Shown: positions 42,840 through 53,425, numbered from the stretch's first letter. The stretch: 64,000 bases of DNA from Azorinus chamasolen (GCA_963576725.1 OY755237.1:56023805-56087804), one strand, 5' to 3'. Made by a program: numbers and translations. Notes: generated from the letters alone by a model not told the origin.

Positions 42840-43272
42840 TATAACCCTTTGCTTGTAGGGTACACATGCAACGTCATTTGCAGGAGTGTAGACACAGATC
42901 AGAAGGCTCCTTCAGGAGCTGTCTGATCTGGGTCTGCACTGTTTTTAATTCCAAATCCCCTAGCAAGCTGAAGCCTTTCATACTGAGTCAGAGTGGACTC
43001 TATAACTAACCCTTTCCTCCATAAATACGCCTCTGTAAAACAAACCTGTTGAAACCATTGTGATAAATAGAGCATTTGCTCCTATAGGAGAAAATGCTCT
43101 ATTTATCACAATGGTTTCAAACTACAAAATTCTAAAATAATTCCTTTTCTCTAGTTAATGCTCATTTTCGATAGATTTATTCAAAGTGGTTGGATCTAAA
43201 AATAGCCTATGAGGGAATGGGTTAAACACTGATGGGCTATTCCATTATGAATATTCAGCATTGAAAGGGATA
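42840..43272 (-). repeat. Repeat E split by an inserted repeat B
   Basis: E to GAGTCAGAGTGGACTCTA, resuming CACTGATGGGCTATTCC after the B. Confidence 0.8.
43007..43225 (-). repeat. Repeat B nested in E
   Basis: CTAACCCTTTCCTCCATAAA to GGGAATGGGTTAA; palindrome with one apex change (GGAGAAAATG). Confidence 0.92.
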
Positions 43273-43490
43273 AGATTATCTTTGAGAATTAGTCATGATA
43301 CGAATGAGATGCTGTGTAGCTCAATATCTCATCTAAAAACAAAACTGTTTGATGCTTGGTTTTTGTTTTGTTTCCTATAGAAATTGAGAAGCAATCCGGA
43401 AATTGCACACCAGAGGTTAAATTAGTCTTTGAACCCTTTAGCTGATGAATAATTGTGCAAGACTCAAGATCAATTAATTTAATTTGTGTA

Positions 43491-43740
43491 TTAACCCTTT
43501 CCTTCATATAAATGCCTTTTCACACATTTGCAAACAGAGTAGATCCAGATCAGATGGCTCCTATTGGAGCCGTCTGATCAGGGCCTGCTGTGTTTGATTT
43601 TAACATGATATAGATCTGATTCTACAGTTTTTGTCAAAGCTAAAAACTTCCCTTGAAAAGTTTTTATTGTAAAATGTCTGCTTATAAATATTCATGATAC
43701 CATTTTTTCTTAAATGAATATTGAATAGGGAAAGGGTTAA
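43491..43740 (+). repeat. Repeat A
   Basis: Full length; hairpin ATGG/CCGT. Confidence 0.9.
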
Positions 43741-43964
43741 AATACAAAACAAGGAAGTTGATTGCTTTTGCAGTAAAGAGTCCGATCAATAACATTGGAG
43801 ATGTCTAACCAGGGTCTACTGACTCTACTCTGTTTGCAAATGTGTAACAAACAGGATTATCAAGTTAAGGATTAATGTCTACTATGAAAATGGCCAGGCC
43901 AGTGTTTTCCAATCAATTATATTCAGTTAAATGTCTCTAGACTATGGTGACTGCTTGTGTAATG

Positions 43965-44140
43965 TACAGGGAGGTATATAGAAACAGCTGGTATCTTAAA
44001 GCAAGATGAAAGCAATGCACAAACTCTTATGGAAGCTTTCTGTATAGTTTTCATCCTGCATTAAGCTACAATCTGCCTTTATGAACCAGAATTAAACCTC
44101 TTTTTGGTCTCTGCTTTTGAGAATTTTTTACTGTAAAATA
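43965..44140. repeat. Repeat G, worn
   Basis: GCTGGTATCTTAAAGCAAG ... CCTGCATTAAGCTAC; right end TTTTTTACTG-TA. Confidence 0.7.
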
Positions 44141-44394
44141 CATGTACATACAAGTTGAGACAAAAAATACTTTCATGCATATTTCATGCTTGTGTATTAT
44201 AGTGTGTACCTGTTTGAATCAAACGTCAGGTTTTGCACAAAAATACAGCAAGAAGGTTAATCGAAACATAAATTTTTAACTCAAATCTTTTATACACCCG
44301 AATTAAAAAAATGGGGAGGGGTATGCTTAAGATTCACTGTTTCTGCATTACTTTATTCTGCATTAAAGCTTTACCAAAAAATGTTCACAAATTC
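44141..44394. other. No gene or clear repeat recognised
   Basis: Intron 10 sequence; nothing I can name. Confidence 0.4.
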
Positions 44395-44564
44395 CATAAG
44401 TAGAAACAGAGCAGGCACTGGTGGCTTTTACAGGAGCCATCGGATATTGGTCTGTTTGCTTATGAATTCAATAAACAAGCAGAGCCATCTGATCTGAGTC
44501 ATCTCTGTTTGCAAATGTGTGAAAATTTGTCAAAAGGAGTCTGTTTGTGTAATGTACATTGGGG

Positions 44565-44792
44565 TTTATATGAATACCCATTTCTACGCCTTTGCAAAAA
44601 GAGTAGACACGGATCAGACAGCTCCTGTAGGAGCCGTCTGATCAGGGTCTGCTCTATTTGCCTATGACATATAGATCTGATTTTACAAATTTTGTCATAG
44701 TAAAACAATCCATGTGTTCATGTGCCATTATCTAATTAATATTCATGATGTCATTATTAATTACATGAATATTCATGGAGTAAAGGTTTAAT
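44565..44792 (+). repeat. Repeat A before exon 11
   Basis: Core GATCAGACAGCTCCTGTAGG / CCGTCTGATC; ends GGAGTAAAGGTTTAA, about 26 bases before the exon. Confidence 0.88.
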
Positions 44793-44817
44793 TGGAAGCT
44801 TTTTTCTGTGTTTGCAG

Positions 44818-44947
44818 GTAACTGACAACTCTTGGTACAACATACAGGGACTTGACCCTTACACTCCCATCACATTACAAGTTAGGGGATTCACCTTCTG
44901 GGGGTCTGGTCCTGTTACCATGACAACCCTGAAGTCACCTATGGCAG
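44818..44947 (+). CDS. ROS1: ROS1-like, exon 11 (FN3, second half)
   Basis: Acceptor GTGTTTGCAG, donor GCAG|GTAAGA, phase 0 to phase 1. VTDNSWYNIQGLDPYTPI continues to LQVRGFTFWGSGPVT, the E-G strands of FN3 and close to the GLEPYALFNLSVTPYTYWGKGP stretch of vertebrate ROS1. It ends at a domain border in phase 1. Confidence 0.94.
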
Positions 44948-45050
44948 GTAAGAATATTTTTACAGTAAACTCAGTTACCGAAGTAATTTTGAAGTAATTT
45001 GAAAATTCCATGTGGCTGCTAAATCCTGGATATAACGAATGTAAAAAGCC

Positions 45051-45280
45051 TTATCCCATTACCTCATAGGCTATTTTCAGACCCAACCTCCTTGAATGAA
45101 TCTATCAAAAAGGAGCATTTATTAGAGAAAAGGAAACTTTAAGGATTGTGTAGTTTTGAAACCATTGCAATAAATAGAGCATTGGCTCCTATAGGAGCCA
45201 ATGCTCTATTTATCACAATGGTTTCAAACGGTGATTTTACAAAGGCGTCAAAAGGCGTCAATATGAGGGAATGGGTTATA
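45051..45280 (+). repeat. Repeat B with paired stem changes
   Basis: In the palindrome 45158-45225 both arms carry a matching substitution (GCATTGGCTCC / GGAGCCAATGC). Confidence 0.93.
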
Positions 45281-45327
45281 TGAAGCTTTCTGCATTATCT
45301 TTATCCTGCATTAAGCTACCTCTTGTT

Positions 45328-45560
45328 TTAACCGTTTCCCTGATGAACCTTTTTTCATCACCTGATCACTTCATGAATATTCATTACCTTAATTTTTAAA
45401 ACAAAAGTTTTTCAAGGAAAATTTTGTCTAAGACAAAAACAGTCAGATCGTATCTTTATTATTCCATATAAGCAAACAGAGCAGACCCAGATCAGACAGT
45501 TCCTATAGGAGCTGTCTGATCGGGGTCTACTGTATTTGCAAAGACATTTCAATGCAAGCA
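45328..45560 (-). repeat. Repeat A
   Basis: TTAACCGTTTCCCTGATGAA; hairpin ACAG/CTGT; right end worn. Confidence 0.85.
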
Positions 45561-45672
45561 TTGGGAACTACAATTTAGATACATTTTGAGTGGCTTACAG
45601 ATCTTACTTTATTGTAGTAGCCAATCATTTCTGTTTATAGTGTTGCTCATTTTTGGTTCCAATTTGTTTGAG

Positions 45673-45878
45673 TTAACCCTGTCCTTCAGTGAAGCACCTT
45701 TTCACACCTTTGCAAACAGAGTAGATCCAGATCAGACAGCTGTAGGAGGTGTATGATCAGGGTCTATTGTGCTTTCGTATGGCATATCATAGATTTGATT
45801 GTACAGTGAGTATGTATCTTGTTTGTATAACATTAAATGAAAATCATCTTATTCATATTCATAAGATATAAATTTTGA
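45673..45878 (+). repeat. Repeat A, worn
   Basis: TTAACCCTGTCCTTCAGTGA; core AGATCAGACAGCTGTAGGAG. Confidence 0.75.
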
Positions 45879-45879
45879 A

Positions 45880-46205
45880 TTAGTCTGTCATAGTAGCAAA
45901 TAATGATACCCTGATCAAACTGCACCTTAACCCTTTCCTTCATATAAACATATTTTTCACACATTTGCAAACAGAGGAGACCTGGATCAGATGGCTCTTA
46001 TAGGAGCCATCTGATCAGGGTCTGCTCTGTTTGACAATGGAATTGGAAAGATCTGTTTCATTACTTTCTAAAATGGCTACAATGTTCCACCTTCCATATT
46101 GTCCATAAATATTTAGTAGGTATTGACATTTAAAATAAACATAGAACAGGGAAAGGGTTAAGGGGCAGTTTGATTTTGGTCTGCACTATTTACATAAGTT
46201 TATTC
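45880..46205 (+). repeat. Repeat F split at its apex by A2
   Basis: Left arm CAAATAATGATACCCTGATCAAACTGCACC (two parts) and right arm GGGGCAGTTTGATTTTGG lie either side of the insert. Confidence 0.82.
45927..46161 (+). repeat. Repeat A2 nested in F
   Basis: TTAACCCTTTCCTTCATATA to ACAGGGAAAGGGTTAA. Confidence 0.93.
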
Positions 46206-46472
46206 AAATGGTAAAGAGGGGTAACCTGCAGATTGAAGGGTTAAAACTTGTATTCTTTGGAAGTTTAAGTTTTCAAACAGATATAGAAATGTCAGTTATA
46301 AATGTTACACAGACAGAGAAATGCCAGTTTTAGATGTAAATAGAGTATTAAAAGTGTGCACATGTGACTGGCAAATATATTTTTTTCTTTCCAGTTCATT
46401 TTGCATTCTGAAAGGTTAGATGTAAAGTAATAATTAAAATCTTTTAAAACAGACAATAGATGATTATTGACC
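46206..46472. other. No gene or clear repeat recognised
   Basis: Intron 11 sequence; nothing I can name. Confidence 0.45.
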
Positions 46473-46980
46473 TTAACCCTTTACTTATAATAAACATCTT
46501 TTCACACCTTTGCTAACAGAGCAAACCCAGATCAGATGGCTTGTACAAGATGGTTCCTGTAAGAGCCATTTGATCAGGGTCTGCTCTGTTGGCTTATAGA
46601 ATTATACAGATTTGTTTCTGTTTCAGGCAAAGTAAAGAAAAACCTGTGTTCATGCATCATTTTTAATTTTCATTTTAACCCTTTCCCTGTTCTGTATTTA
46701 GGCCAAATGTCAATACCTACTGAATATTCATTGACAAAATAGTTATAAAGAAATATGGAAGGTAGAACATTGTAGACATTTTAGAAAGTAAAGAAACAGA
46801 TCTATCGAATTTTATAAGCAAACAGAGCAGACCCTGATCAGACGGCTCCTCAGGAGCCATCTGATCTGGGTCTACTCTGTTTGCAAATGCGTGCAAACAC
46901 GTTTATATGAGGGAAAGGGTTATAAATACATGTATAATGTTACTATTTCTCACATGAATATTCATCAGGTAAAGGGTTAA
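46473..46980 (+). repeat. Repeat A split by an inserted A2
   Basis: A left part to TTTTTAATTTTCATT; right end ACATGAATATTCATCAGGTA ... GGGTTAA. Confidence 0.85.
46675..46923 (-). repeat. Repeat A2 nested in A
   Basis: TTAACCCTTTCCCTGTTCTG to GAGGGAAAGGGTTAT; hairpin ACGG/CCAT. Confidence 0.92.
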
Positions 46981-47031
46981 AAATGAATTTCTAGATTTTC
47001 AAAATTCTATAAGTTGTTATCTTATGTGCAG

Positions 47032-47279
47032 CTCCAACGATTCCTCAAGATCCAAAGGTGTATGTAAATCAGCGTAAAAACGCTGCATCATCTAAACTTA
47101 CATTGGCCGCAGACTTCCGTTGGAATGAACCAGAGACAATTAATGGTATACTGAATCATCAGAATGTGTTTTACTGGACTAGTACGAAACCCAATCAAAA
47201 GAGTTCAACACGACTGACTGCCTCATCACGACACTTCATTTTGGATGGATTGGAGGGAAATACAACATATTTCTTTGAG
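47032..47279 (+). CDS. ROS1: ROS1-like, exon 12 (next FN3, first part)
   Basis: Acceptor TTATGTGCAG, donor GAG|GTAAGA, phase 1 to phase 0. It encodes APTIPQDPKVYVNQRKNA, DFRWNEPETINGILNHQNVF and LDGLEGNTTYFFE. This is the ROS1 FN3 that begins 'P-x-x-P-x-x-P' and keeps the FRWNxPxxxNGxL motif. The sequon NTT is present. Confidence 0.95.
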
Positions 47280-47433
47280 GTAAGACAGAATCATACAAGA
47301 TAAAGAGATATTTCATGTCTGATTGTGTATGGACAAGGTCAGGTATTTATTTTCATTGCATAATTGTACATATAATTTAGAAAGTGTAAATGCCAATTCT
47401 AAAAACAGGAAATATATAAGTCTTCTGGCCCTC

Positions 47434-47686
47434 TCTCCTTATCCCGGTATTCAATTGATGCACCTTTCTACACCCTTGCAAACAGAGGAGACCCAGATCA
47501 GACAGCTCCTATAGGAGATGTCTGATCAGGATCTTCTCTGTTTGTTAATGATATGATATAGATATGATTGTATAATTTCTGCCATGGCCAAAACTTCCTG
47601 TGTCCATGTGATATTATAACAATTAATGTAATGACTATTCATGATGTCATTATTTCTTACATAAATATTCATGGAGTAAAGGGTTA
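47434..47686 (+). repeat. Repeat A
   Basis: Left end worn; core AGATCAGACAGCTCCTATAG; ends GTAAAGGGTTA. Confidence 0.82.
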
Positions 47687-47731
47687 TCTGAAAGGCAAAC
47701 AAGTTGTCACTATTCAGATATAGATTATCGC

Positions 47732-47830
47732 ATTAACCCTTCCAGTCACTAATGTCCTTTGCAAACAGTGTAGACCCAGATGAGAGGGCTACTAGAGGTG
47801 ACTTCTCATCTGGGTCTGTAATGTTTACCT
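47732..47830 (+). repeat. Repeat E, short
   Basis: TTAACCCTTCCAGTCAC; AAACAGTGTAGACCCAGATG with partner CATCTGGGTCTG. Confidence 0.6.
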
Positions 47831-47953
47831 TGTTATACTTTTCTACTAAAAAAGTCCTTGAATTTTCACAGTAAGCTTGAACTGTTGAGTCCATTTGAGG
47901 GTGGGGTGTTTTTTATTGCCTATAACATGATTTGTTCTTTTTTCTTCCACCAG

Positions 47954-48017
47954 GTGGAGTGCTGCACACAGGTTGCCTGTGGTCCAAGGTCACTGACAGC
48001 AAATGCTACAGCAGATT
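47954..48017 (+). CDS. ROS1: ROS1-like, exon 13 (FN3, last strands)
   Basis: Only 64 bases. Acceptor CTTCCACCAG, donor GATT|GTAAGT, phase 0 to phase 1. It reads VECCTQVACGPRSLTANATA and finishes the FN3 begun in exon 12 (TYFFE|VECC). The phase match on both sides supports it despite its size. Confidence 0.85.
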
Positions 48018-48100
48018 GTAAGTTGAATATGAATCTTAATTCCATAATTTAAATTAGCATAAAAAATAAAATTAACATAATGTGTGTAAATTGTACAAAC

Positions 48101-48304
48101 TTTACCCTTTACTGCAGAAATATTTCCAAACGGAGTAGACCCAGATTAGACATTAGGATCTGCTGTGTTTGTTTATCAAATAAAAGATCTGAGTTTAAGC
48201 CAGAGCTTAAAAACACCTGTGTTCATATACCTTTATAAGATTTCATCTAATTATTATTAATAATGTCATTATTTCTTGCATGAATATTCATGGATAAAGG
48301 GTTA
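48101..48304 (+). repeat. Repeat A, hairpin deleted
   Basis: AAACGGAGTAGACCCAGATTAGACATTAGG remains in two parts; ends GATAAAGGGTTAA. Confidence 0.8.
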
Positions 48305-48744
48305 AAGTTGTTTAAATTCATGAACACCTGTGAAAAATAAATTGAAAAAGTGCAACTGCATTTATGTTCATTGGTCATAGTGAAAAATTAACCACTTTCA
48401 TTCAGAATCGAAATATTTCTGGGAGAATGATATTTATTCTTTTCGGTAGAGGATAAACATGAAGTGGTTTTGCACACAGTGTAATTCGCACACTTTAGAC
48501 TCTCCTGGAGAATCCTCTGATATGGGTCTGTACTGTTTGTCATTTATAATCGTCTTTCAAGTTTAATCCGTTCATAGTCAACAATCTATATTGTTAATAC
48601 TATACTCTATGAATATTCATATAAAAATAACGACATCATGAAAAATAATTAGCCGACTTTTTACATTGGCATTAAGGCAAAAACTTTCAAACAATGATCG
48701 GTTATTGCACTTCAGATTTTGAAAATGCTTCATTTAGTGTGCGC
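48305..48744. other. Decayed E/F core and A fragment
   Basis: E-type core near 48475-48560 and A(-) sequence at 48590-48690. Confidence 0.5.
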
Positions 48745-48750
48745 TTAAAC

Positions 48751-48968
48751 CACTGGGGGCCAACTACGTATTATTATCAACATGTTTTGCTACGACAATT
48801 TATATGAGTATTATAATAGATTTGTTTTCCTACGAAGGCAACTTTGTTTTCGTAGGAAAACATTTCCCAATTGATACACTGGCTTCGTAGGAAAACAAAT
48901 CTATTATAATACCCATATAAATTGTCGTGGCAAAACATTTGATAATAATACGTAGTTGGCCCCCAGTG
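48751..48968. mobile_element. 218-bp foldback element with TAAAC duplication
   Basis: CACTGGGGGCCAACTACGTA at the left and its complement at the right; arms of about 90 bp nearly perfect. TAAAC flanks both ends. Confidence 0.88.
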
Positions 48969-49216
48969 TAAACCTTTACTCCATAAATACGCCTTTCTAC
49001 GCCTTTGCAAACAGAGTAGACACAGATCAGATGGCTCCTATAGGAGCCGTCTGATCAGGGTCTGTTCTGTTTGCTTAAGATATAATATAGATATGATTCT
49101 ACAGTTTCTGCCATGGCCAAACATTCCAGTGTCAATGTGCAAATATAACAAATTTATCTTATCAATATTCATGACATAATTACTTCATACATGAATATTC
49201 ATGGAGGAAAGGGTTT
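48969..49216 (+). repeat. Repeat A before exon 14
   Basis: Its TTAAAC start is split by the foldback. Hairpin ATGG/CCGT; ends GGAGGAAAGGGTTTA 13 bases before exon 14. Confidence 0.9.
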
Positions 49217-49228
49217 ATCATTTCACAG

Positions 49229-49428
49229 CTGTGAATCCGGTGCCCAAACTCTTGTTGGCCATGACTGACAGTATCCAGATGGCTGAGGCTGAAAATGTAG
49301 AGAACACCTCTGTTACCATAACAACTAAGTCTGTGGTTGCCATGAGTTACCTAGCCCAAGAATCCACCCACTACTGGATCACCAGGGACAATCGTCTGGA
49401 GCAGTATATGATGGGAACAAGCAAAGAA
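49229..49428 (+). CDS. ROS1: ROS1-like, exon 14 (start of third propeller)
   Basis: Acceptor CATTTCACAG, donor GAA|GTAGGT, phase 1 to phase 0. It encodes SVNPVPKLLLAMTDSIQMAE and then YLAQESTHYWITRDNRLEQY, the first blade of propeller 3 (compare INPFPHLITLLGN in ROS1). The end of a repeat A copy is only 14 bases upstream of the exon. Confidence 0.93.
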
Positions 49429-49633
49429 GTAGGTCTCTTGTGATGATTGAGATTGCCCTAAAAACTTAGGCCAGTAGTGTAGACCAGATCAAAGTGTTCT
49501 TGAAGGAGCTTTTTAATCAGGATCTACACATTTTCCTATTTCATTAGATCCACTTAAGGTCATCAAAACATTTCCAAGTTGACTTATTCTGCTTTACAAA
49601 CCAGCGTAATGGCGAGACTGGATGTTGGAATGT

Positions 49634-49843
49634 TTAACCCATCCCCTCATATTGACGCCTTTTGACGCCTCTGTAAAACTCATTGTTTGAAACCTGTGCT
49701 CAATTTATAACAATGGTTTCAAAAGTAAACACTTGTAAAATTTTCCTTTCCTAAAGTTTTCCTTTCCTCTAGTAATTGCTCCTTTTTGGTAGATTTATTC
49801 AAAGAGGTAGGGTCTAAAAATAGCATATGAGGAAATGGGTTAA
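49634..49843 (-). repeat. Repeat B, palindrome largely lost
   Basis: TTAACCCATCCCCTC to GGAAATGGGTTAA; TTTCCTTTCCT is duplicated inside. An F fragment lies at 49465-49545. Confidence 0.85.
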
Positions 49844-50196
49844 GGTAATTATGGTTTAACATTTTACTCCATGAATACACCTTTTTACTTAATTCATAAA
49901 ACATGGGTGTCAGTAAAAAAATTGACTGCTTAATTTAGAATGAAAGTAATGCATTACTTGTATCTTGCATTATAATACCACCTGTCTTAAAAATTTAGAA
50001 TTGGACTTCAGAAAGAGTTACCATTTGAGTATTTACAGGATGTTGTGCAAGAACACTTGAGATTTTAATGTTCCTGTGTTGGGATTTGAGCACTGATGGA
50101 TGATTCTTGTTGTTTGAGCATAGATTTATAATTTCTGTTCTTTTAGAAATGATTGATGGCTATTTGTGTCTGACCATCTATTGACTATTCTTACAG
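49844..50196. other. Repeat fragments and intron 14 end
   Basis: A 30-base A start (49856) and a G remnant (49920-50020); otherwise unassigned. Confidence 0.4.
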
Positions 50197-50381
50197 TTGC
50201 TTAAGCTGGAGGACAAGAGTCACAGCATGACACTGGACTGGATCAGCCGTACATTATACATCCTGGAGGGGGATGCACAATCTGGTCAGATCATCCGCTA
50301 TTGTATAGACCAGTCTACTAGTGATATCCTGGATACCAGAGAGGCTCAGGTTGGCCATATAGTCATGGATCCCTATACTAG
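50197..50381 (+). CDS. ROS1: ROS1-like, exon 15 (third propeller)
   Basis: Acceptor ATTCTTACAG, donor CTAG|GTATGC, phase 0 to phase 2. The motif MTLDWISRTLYILEGD is nearly the ITIDWISRHLYFALKE of vertebrate ROS1. HIVMDPYTR leads into the next blade, completed by exon 16. Confidence 0.95.
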
Positions 50382-50582
50382 GTATGCTTGTTCTATAATA
50401 AAAAGCAAAACTAAAAACATGATACCAAATGGTTGTGAAATGTATGGAATCTTTTGCTCATAAGAGTTATTATTCATAGAGAGTGGATCATTTTCAAAAT
50501 TGGATTTTGAAGAAAATTTAGTTTTTTTGAAAGAAATATAAGTTAAGAGTACCAGTATGTATTCATTTTATAGCAAAATATG

Positions 50583-50834
50583 TTAAACCTTATTTCATGA
50601 ATGTGCCTTTCTACACCTTTGTAAACAGAGTTGACCAAGATCAGATGGCTCCTGCAGGAGCACTCTGATTAGGGTCTGCTCTGTTTGCATAATTTATGAA
50701 ATAATATAGATATGATCCTACAGTTCTTCTATGGCCACAAATTCCCATATCTTTTTGCCTTTATGAAAATCAATCTAATTAATATTCATGATGTCATAAT
50801 TTCTTACATGAATATTTGTGGTGTAAAGGGATAA
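50583..50834 (+). repeat. Repeat A
   Basis: Core AGATCAGATGGCTCCTGCAG; ends GTAAAGGGATAA. Confidence 0.85.
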
Positions 50835-50847
50835 GGTGCTCTTATCC

Positions 50848-50969
50848 TGTTGAATGCTGAATATTCAATGTAGAATGTCTATTATTGATTGAATGGCAAT
50901 TACTGACTCGGATCAGAATATCTAGCAGTCCTCTGATCTCAGTGTTCACTGTTTGCAAATGCTAGTTAA
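50848..50969 (+). repeat. Repeat E, partial
   Basis: GAATGCTGAATATTCAATG; CTCTGATCTCAGTGTTCACTG. Confidence 0.6.
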
Positions 50970-51194
50970 CCCATTACCTCATAGGCTATTTTTAGATACA
51001 ACCTCTCTGAATTAATCTACCGAAAAGGAGCATTAATTAGAGAAAAGGATTTTTTTTTAATTTTGTCGTTTGAAACCATTGTGATAAATAGAGCATTTGC
51101 TCCTATAGGAGCAAATGCTCTATTTATCACAATGGTTTCACATAGTGAATTTTACAGACTCGTCAAAAGTCGTCAATATGAGGGAAAGGGTTAA
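50966..51194 (+). repeat. Repeat B with perfect palindrome
   Basis: 68-bp palindrome at 51072-51139 without mismatch; ends GGGAAAGGGTTAA. Confidence 0.95.
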
Positions 51195-51520
51195 CTTGTT
51201 TCCCACAAGGGTTAGTTAGTTCCCTATCATCAACGTAATAGGGGACTATAGGTTTGCACTCTGTCCATCCTTCTGTCATTCAGTCTGTCAGTCAGACACA
51301 GATCGTGAAATGATATTAAATTTGGTGTTTAGCTTTATTAAAATGAATTACAGATCAAGTTCGAATTTTGTTATGCAACATTGATTTTTCGCAGAATTAC
51401 AGCAGTTGGACTTTTTGGACAGTTGGAATTCAGCCTGTAGGAGACTATAGCATTGCTTTCAATGCTCCCATTACATGTTAGAATTTAACATTTTAATTAT
51501 ATAACTTTCTGTCATTTCAG
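51195..51520. other. Unassigned repeat-like stretch before exon 16
   Basis: GGGGACTATAGGTTTGCACT and CTGTCCATCCTTCTGTCATT look like a dispersed molluscan repeat end; not identified. Confidence 0.35.
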
Positions 51521-51822
51521 CACATTAATCTGGTCAGAAAAGGTCAAAGGTGACAAAGAGTGGACAATGGTGAGCAGAAACATCAATGGACAAGGTGTGC
51601 ATCAACATTTTGGAGATGAGCATCGTCGACGCCGAGCCACTGGCAACACATGCAACTGTCCCCCGAGTCAGCAAGTGTCCACTGCGATGACCATGGATCT
51701 GTCCCCTGATGGAAACACGGAGGTGATATTTATAGACACTGATACCTATGCTCTTTTAGCGGCAGACATGCAAGGCTGTATGTGTAGAACCTTGATGAGG
51801 ACAACAGCCAATGACAGGAAAG
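51521..51822 (+). CDS. ROS1: ROS1-like, exon 16 (third propeller, cysteine loops)
   Basis: Acceptor GTCATTTCAG, donor AAAG|GTAGGG, phase 2 to phase 1. It starts STLIWSEKVKGDKEW, then carries HRRRRATGNTCNCPPSQQ, then TAMTMDLSPDG and ADMQGCMCRTL. The CNC and GCMC pairs correspond to QCSC and GCQC in ROS1. The four arginines (codons 51624-51635) are a possible proprotein-convertase site not seen in the vertebrate sequence I recall. Confidence 0.94.
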
Positions 51823-51885
51823 GTAGGGCATGCATTGCTAGGGCCATCTTGTATCACAGTTTGTAAACTCAGTGGTTTTCATATA

Positions 51886-52077
51886 CAGTAAAACCCCTCT
51901 AAAGCAACCACATCATGAATAAACATAGATGTCTTCAGAAGCAGGTTGTTGCTTAATGTGGGATGAAAGTTATGCAGAAAGCTCCTGCAGGAGCTTTCTG
52001 CATAACTTTCATCCTGCATTAAGCAACTGCCTGCTGTTAAGACTCTTTTTGGTTGTCACATTAGAGGGGTTTTACTG
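51886..52077. repeat. Repeat G, best-preserved copy
   Basis: TA-CAGTAAAACCCCTCTAA to TTAGAGGGGTTTTACTG-TA, perfect ends. Inner stem about 50-bp arms, apex GAAAGCTCCTGCAGGAGCTTTC. Confidence 0.95.
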
Positions 52078-52339
52078 TACTAAAGTATTAGCTGATTAGA
52101 GCATAGAGAAACGCTGCTGTTGTGTACCAAATGTTTATGTTTATTTAATAGCCTACCAGATATAATTTCAATATCATGAGATATAAATTTGGAATATTAC
52201 GCAGACAATTGAGGGGGAAAAAAGATAGGAGTTTGGAATGGGGTCATTATCCGATCTCCCTAAGGGCTATCACTCTTTTAAACATTAAGAGACAGTTACC
52301 TCCCTTTGAAAACTTAGTTCACTTTCCAACTTCCATTAC
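52078..52339. other. No gene or clear repeat recognised
   Basis: Intron 16 sequence; nothing I can name. Confidence 0.45.
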
Positions 52340-52582
52340 CATTTACCTTTTACTTGAATATTCATTTAACGATTTATGACTTCATGAATATTAATTGTTT
52401 TTTTATTACGGTATATTGAACCAGAGGTTTTCCATAGCTGACAGTGTAGAATCAGAGATCTATAGCATTAATTAAGCAAACAAAGCAGACCATGATTAGA
52501 CAGCTCCTAATTAGGAGCTGTCTGATTTGGGTCTACCCTGTTCGCTAAAAGGGTATATTTAAGTATATACAAAGTAAAGGTT
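52340..52582 (-). repeat. Repeat A
   Basis: Hairpin with AATT-extended apex, GACAGCTCCTAATTAGGAGC. Confidence 0.88.
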
Positions 52583-52630
52583 AATGTTTTGTTATCATAG
52601 AAATCATAAGGCATGTCTCGCCCTACACAG

Positions 52631-52798
52631 GTTTGCCAGCGGACTACATGACTGTGGACCATGTGTATGTGTACTGGTACAATGAGGCCATGAAGACCCT
52701 GTATACCATGGACAAACAGTCAAAGAGAGTGATGAGGACGCAGGTCAACGATATTCGAGACATCCTGGCATTTGGACCTCATCTTCACCCACTGCCTG
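52631..52798 (+). CDS. ROS1: ROS1-like, exon 17 (end of third propeller)
   Basis: Acceptor CCCTACACAG, donor CCTG|GTTAGT, phase 1 to phase 1. It encodes LPADYMTVDHVYVYWYNEAM, then QVNDIRDILAFGPHLHPLPG, the closing blade and linker. A 36-bp tandem array begins about 100 bases after the donor. Confidence 0.94.
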
Positions 52799-52904
52799 GT
52801 TAGTGTCTCAAATCCGATTGGCAATAATACTGAGCATAAAATACAATTCCTGTGACCCTGTCCATTTGATACCTTTGTCTATGCCCAATTCTTTGTGCAC
52901 ATCC

Positions 52905-53041
52905 AGCCATTTATATGTCTGTCCTTATATTTTCAAATCCAGCCATTTATATGTCTGTCCTTATATTTTCAAATCCAGCCATTTATATGTCTGTCCTTAT
53001 ATTTTCAAATCCAGCCATTTATATGTCTGTCCTTATATTTT
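52905..53041. repeat. 36-bp tandem repeat, about 3.8 copies
   Basis: Unit CCAGCCATTTATATGTCTGT plus CCTTATATTTTCAAAT; nearly identical copies. Confidence 0.95.
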
Positions 53042-53213
53042 CCGTGAATAATTTTGTGTCTTTAGCATGCTGAATAAATTTTCTGGGATAAAAAATATTC
53101 AAATAATTATTTCTTAAACTAGAGATTTGTTCCATTTCTTTTCAAAATCGCATAGTGTCATATAGTTTGGATTCTGATGAGGCAACAAAGTTACCGGTCC
53201 TATTTGCAGAGAC

Positions 53214-53425
53214 TGTGACCCATGAATATTAATTATCTTAAATTTTATAATAGCCTATTAACAAGATAACTTTTGGCTATGGCAGAAACTGTAAGATCAT
53301 ATCTATATAATGCCATAAGCAAACAGAGCAAACCCTGATCAGATGGCTCCTACAGGAGCCTTGTGATATGGGTCTATTCTGTTTGCAAAGACATAGAAAA
53401 GCATATTTATGGAGTAATAGGTTAA
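53214..53425 (-). repeat. Repeat A, left end lost
   Basis: Starts CATGAATATTAATTATC; ends GGAGTAATAGGTTAA. Confidence 0.85.
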
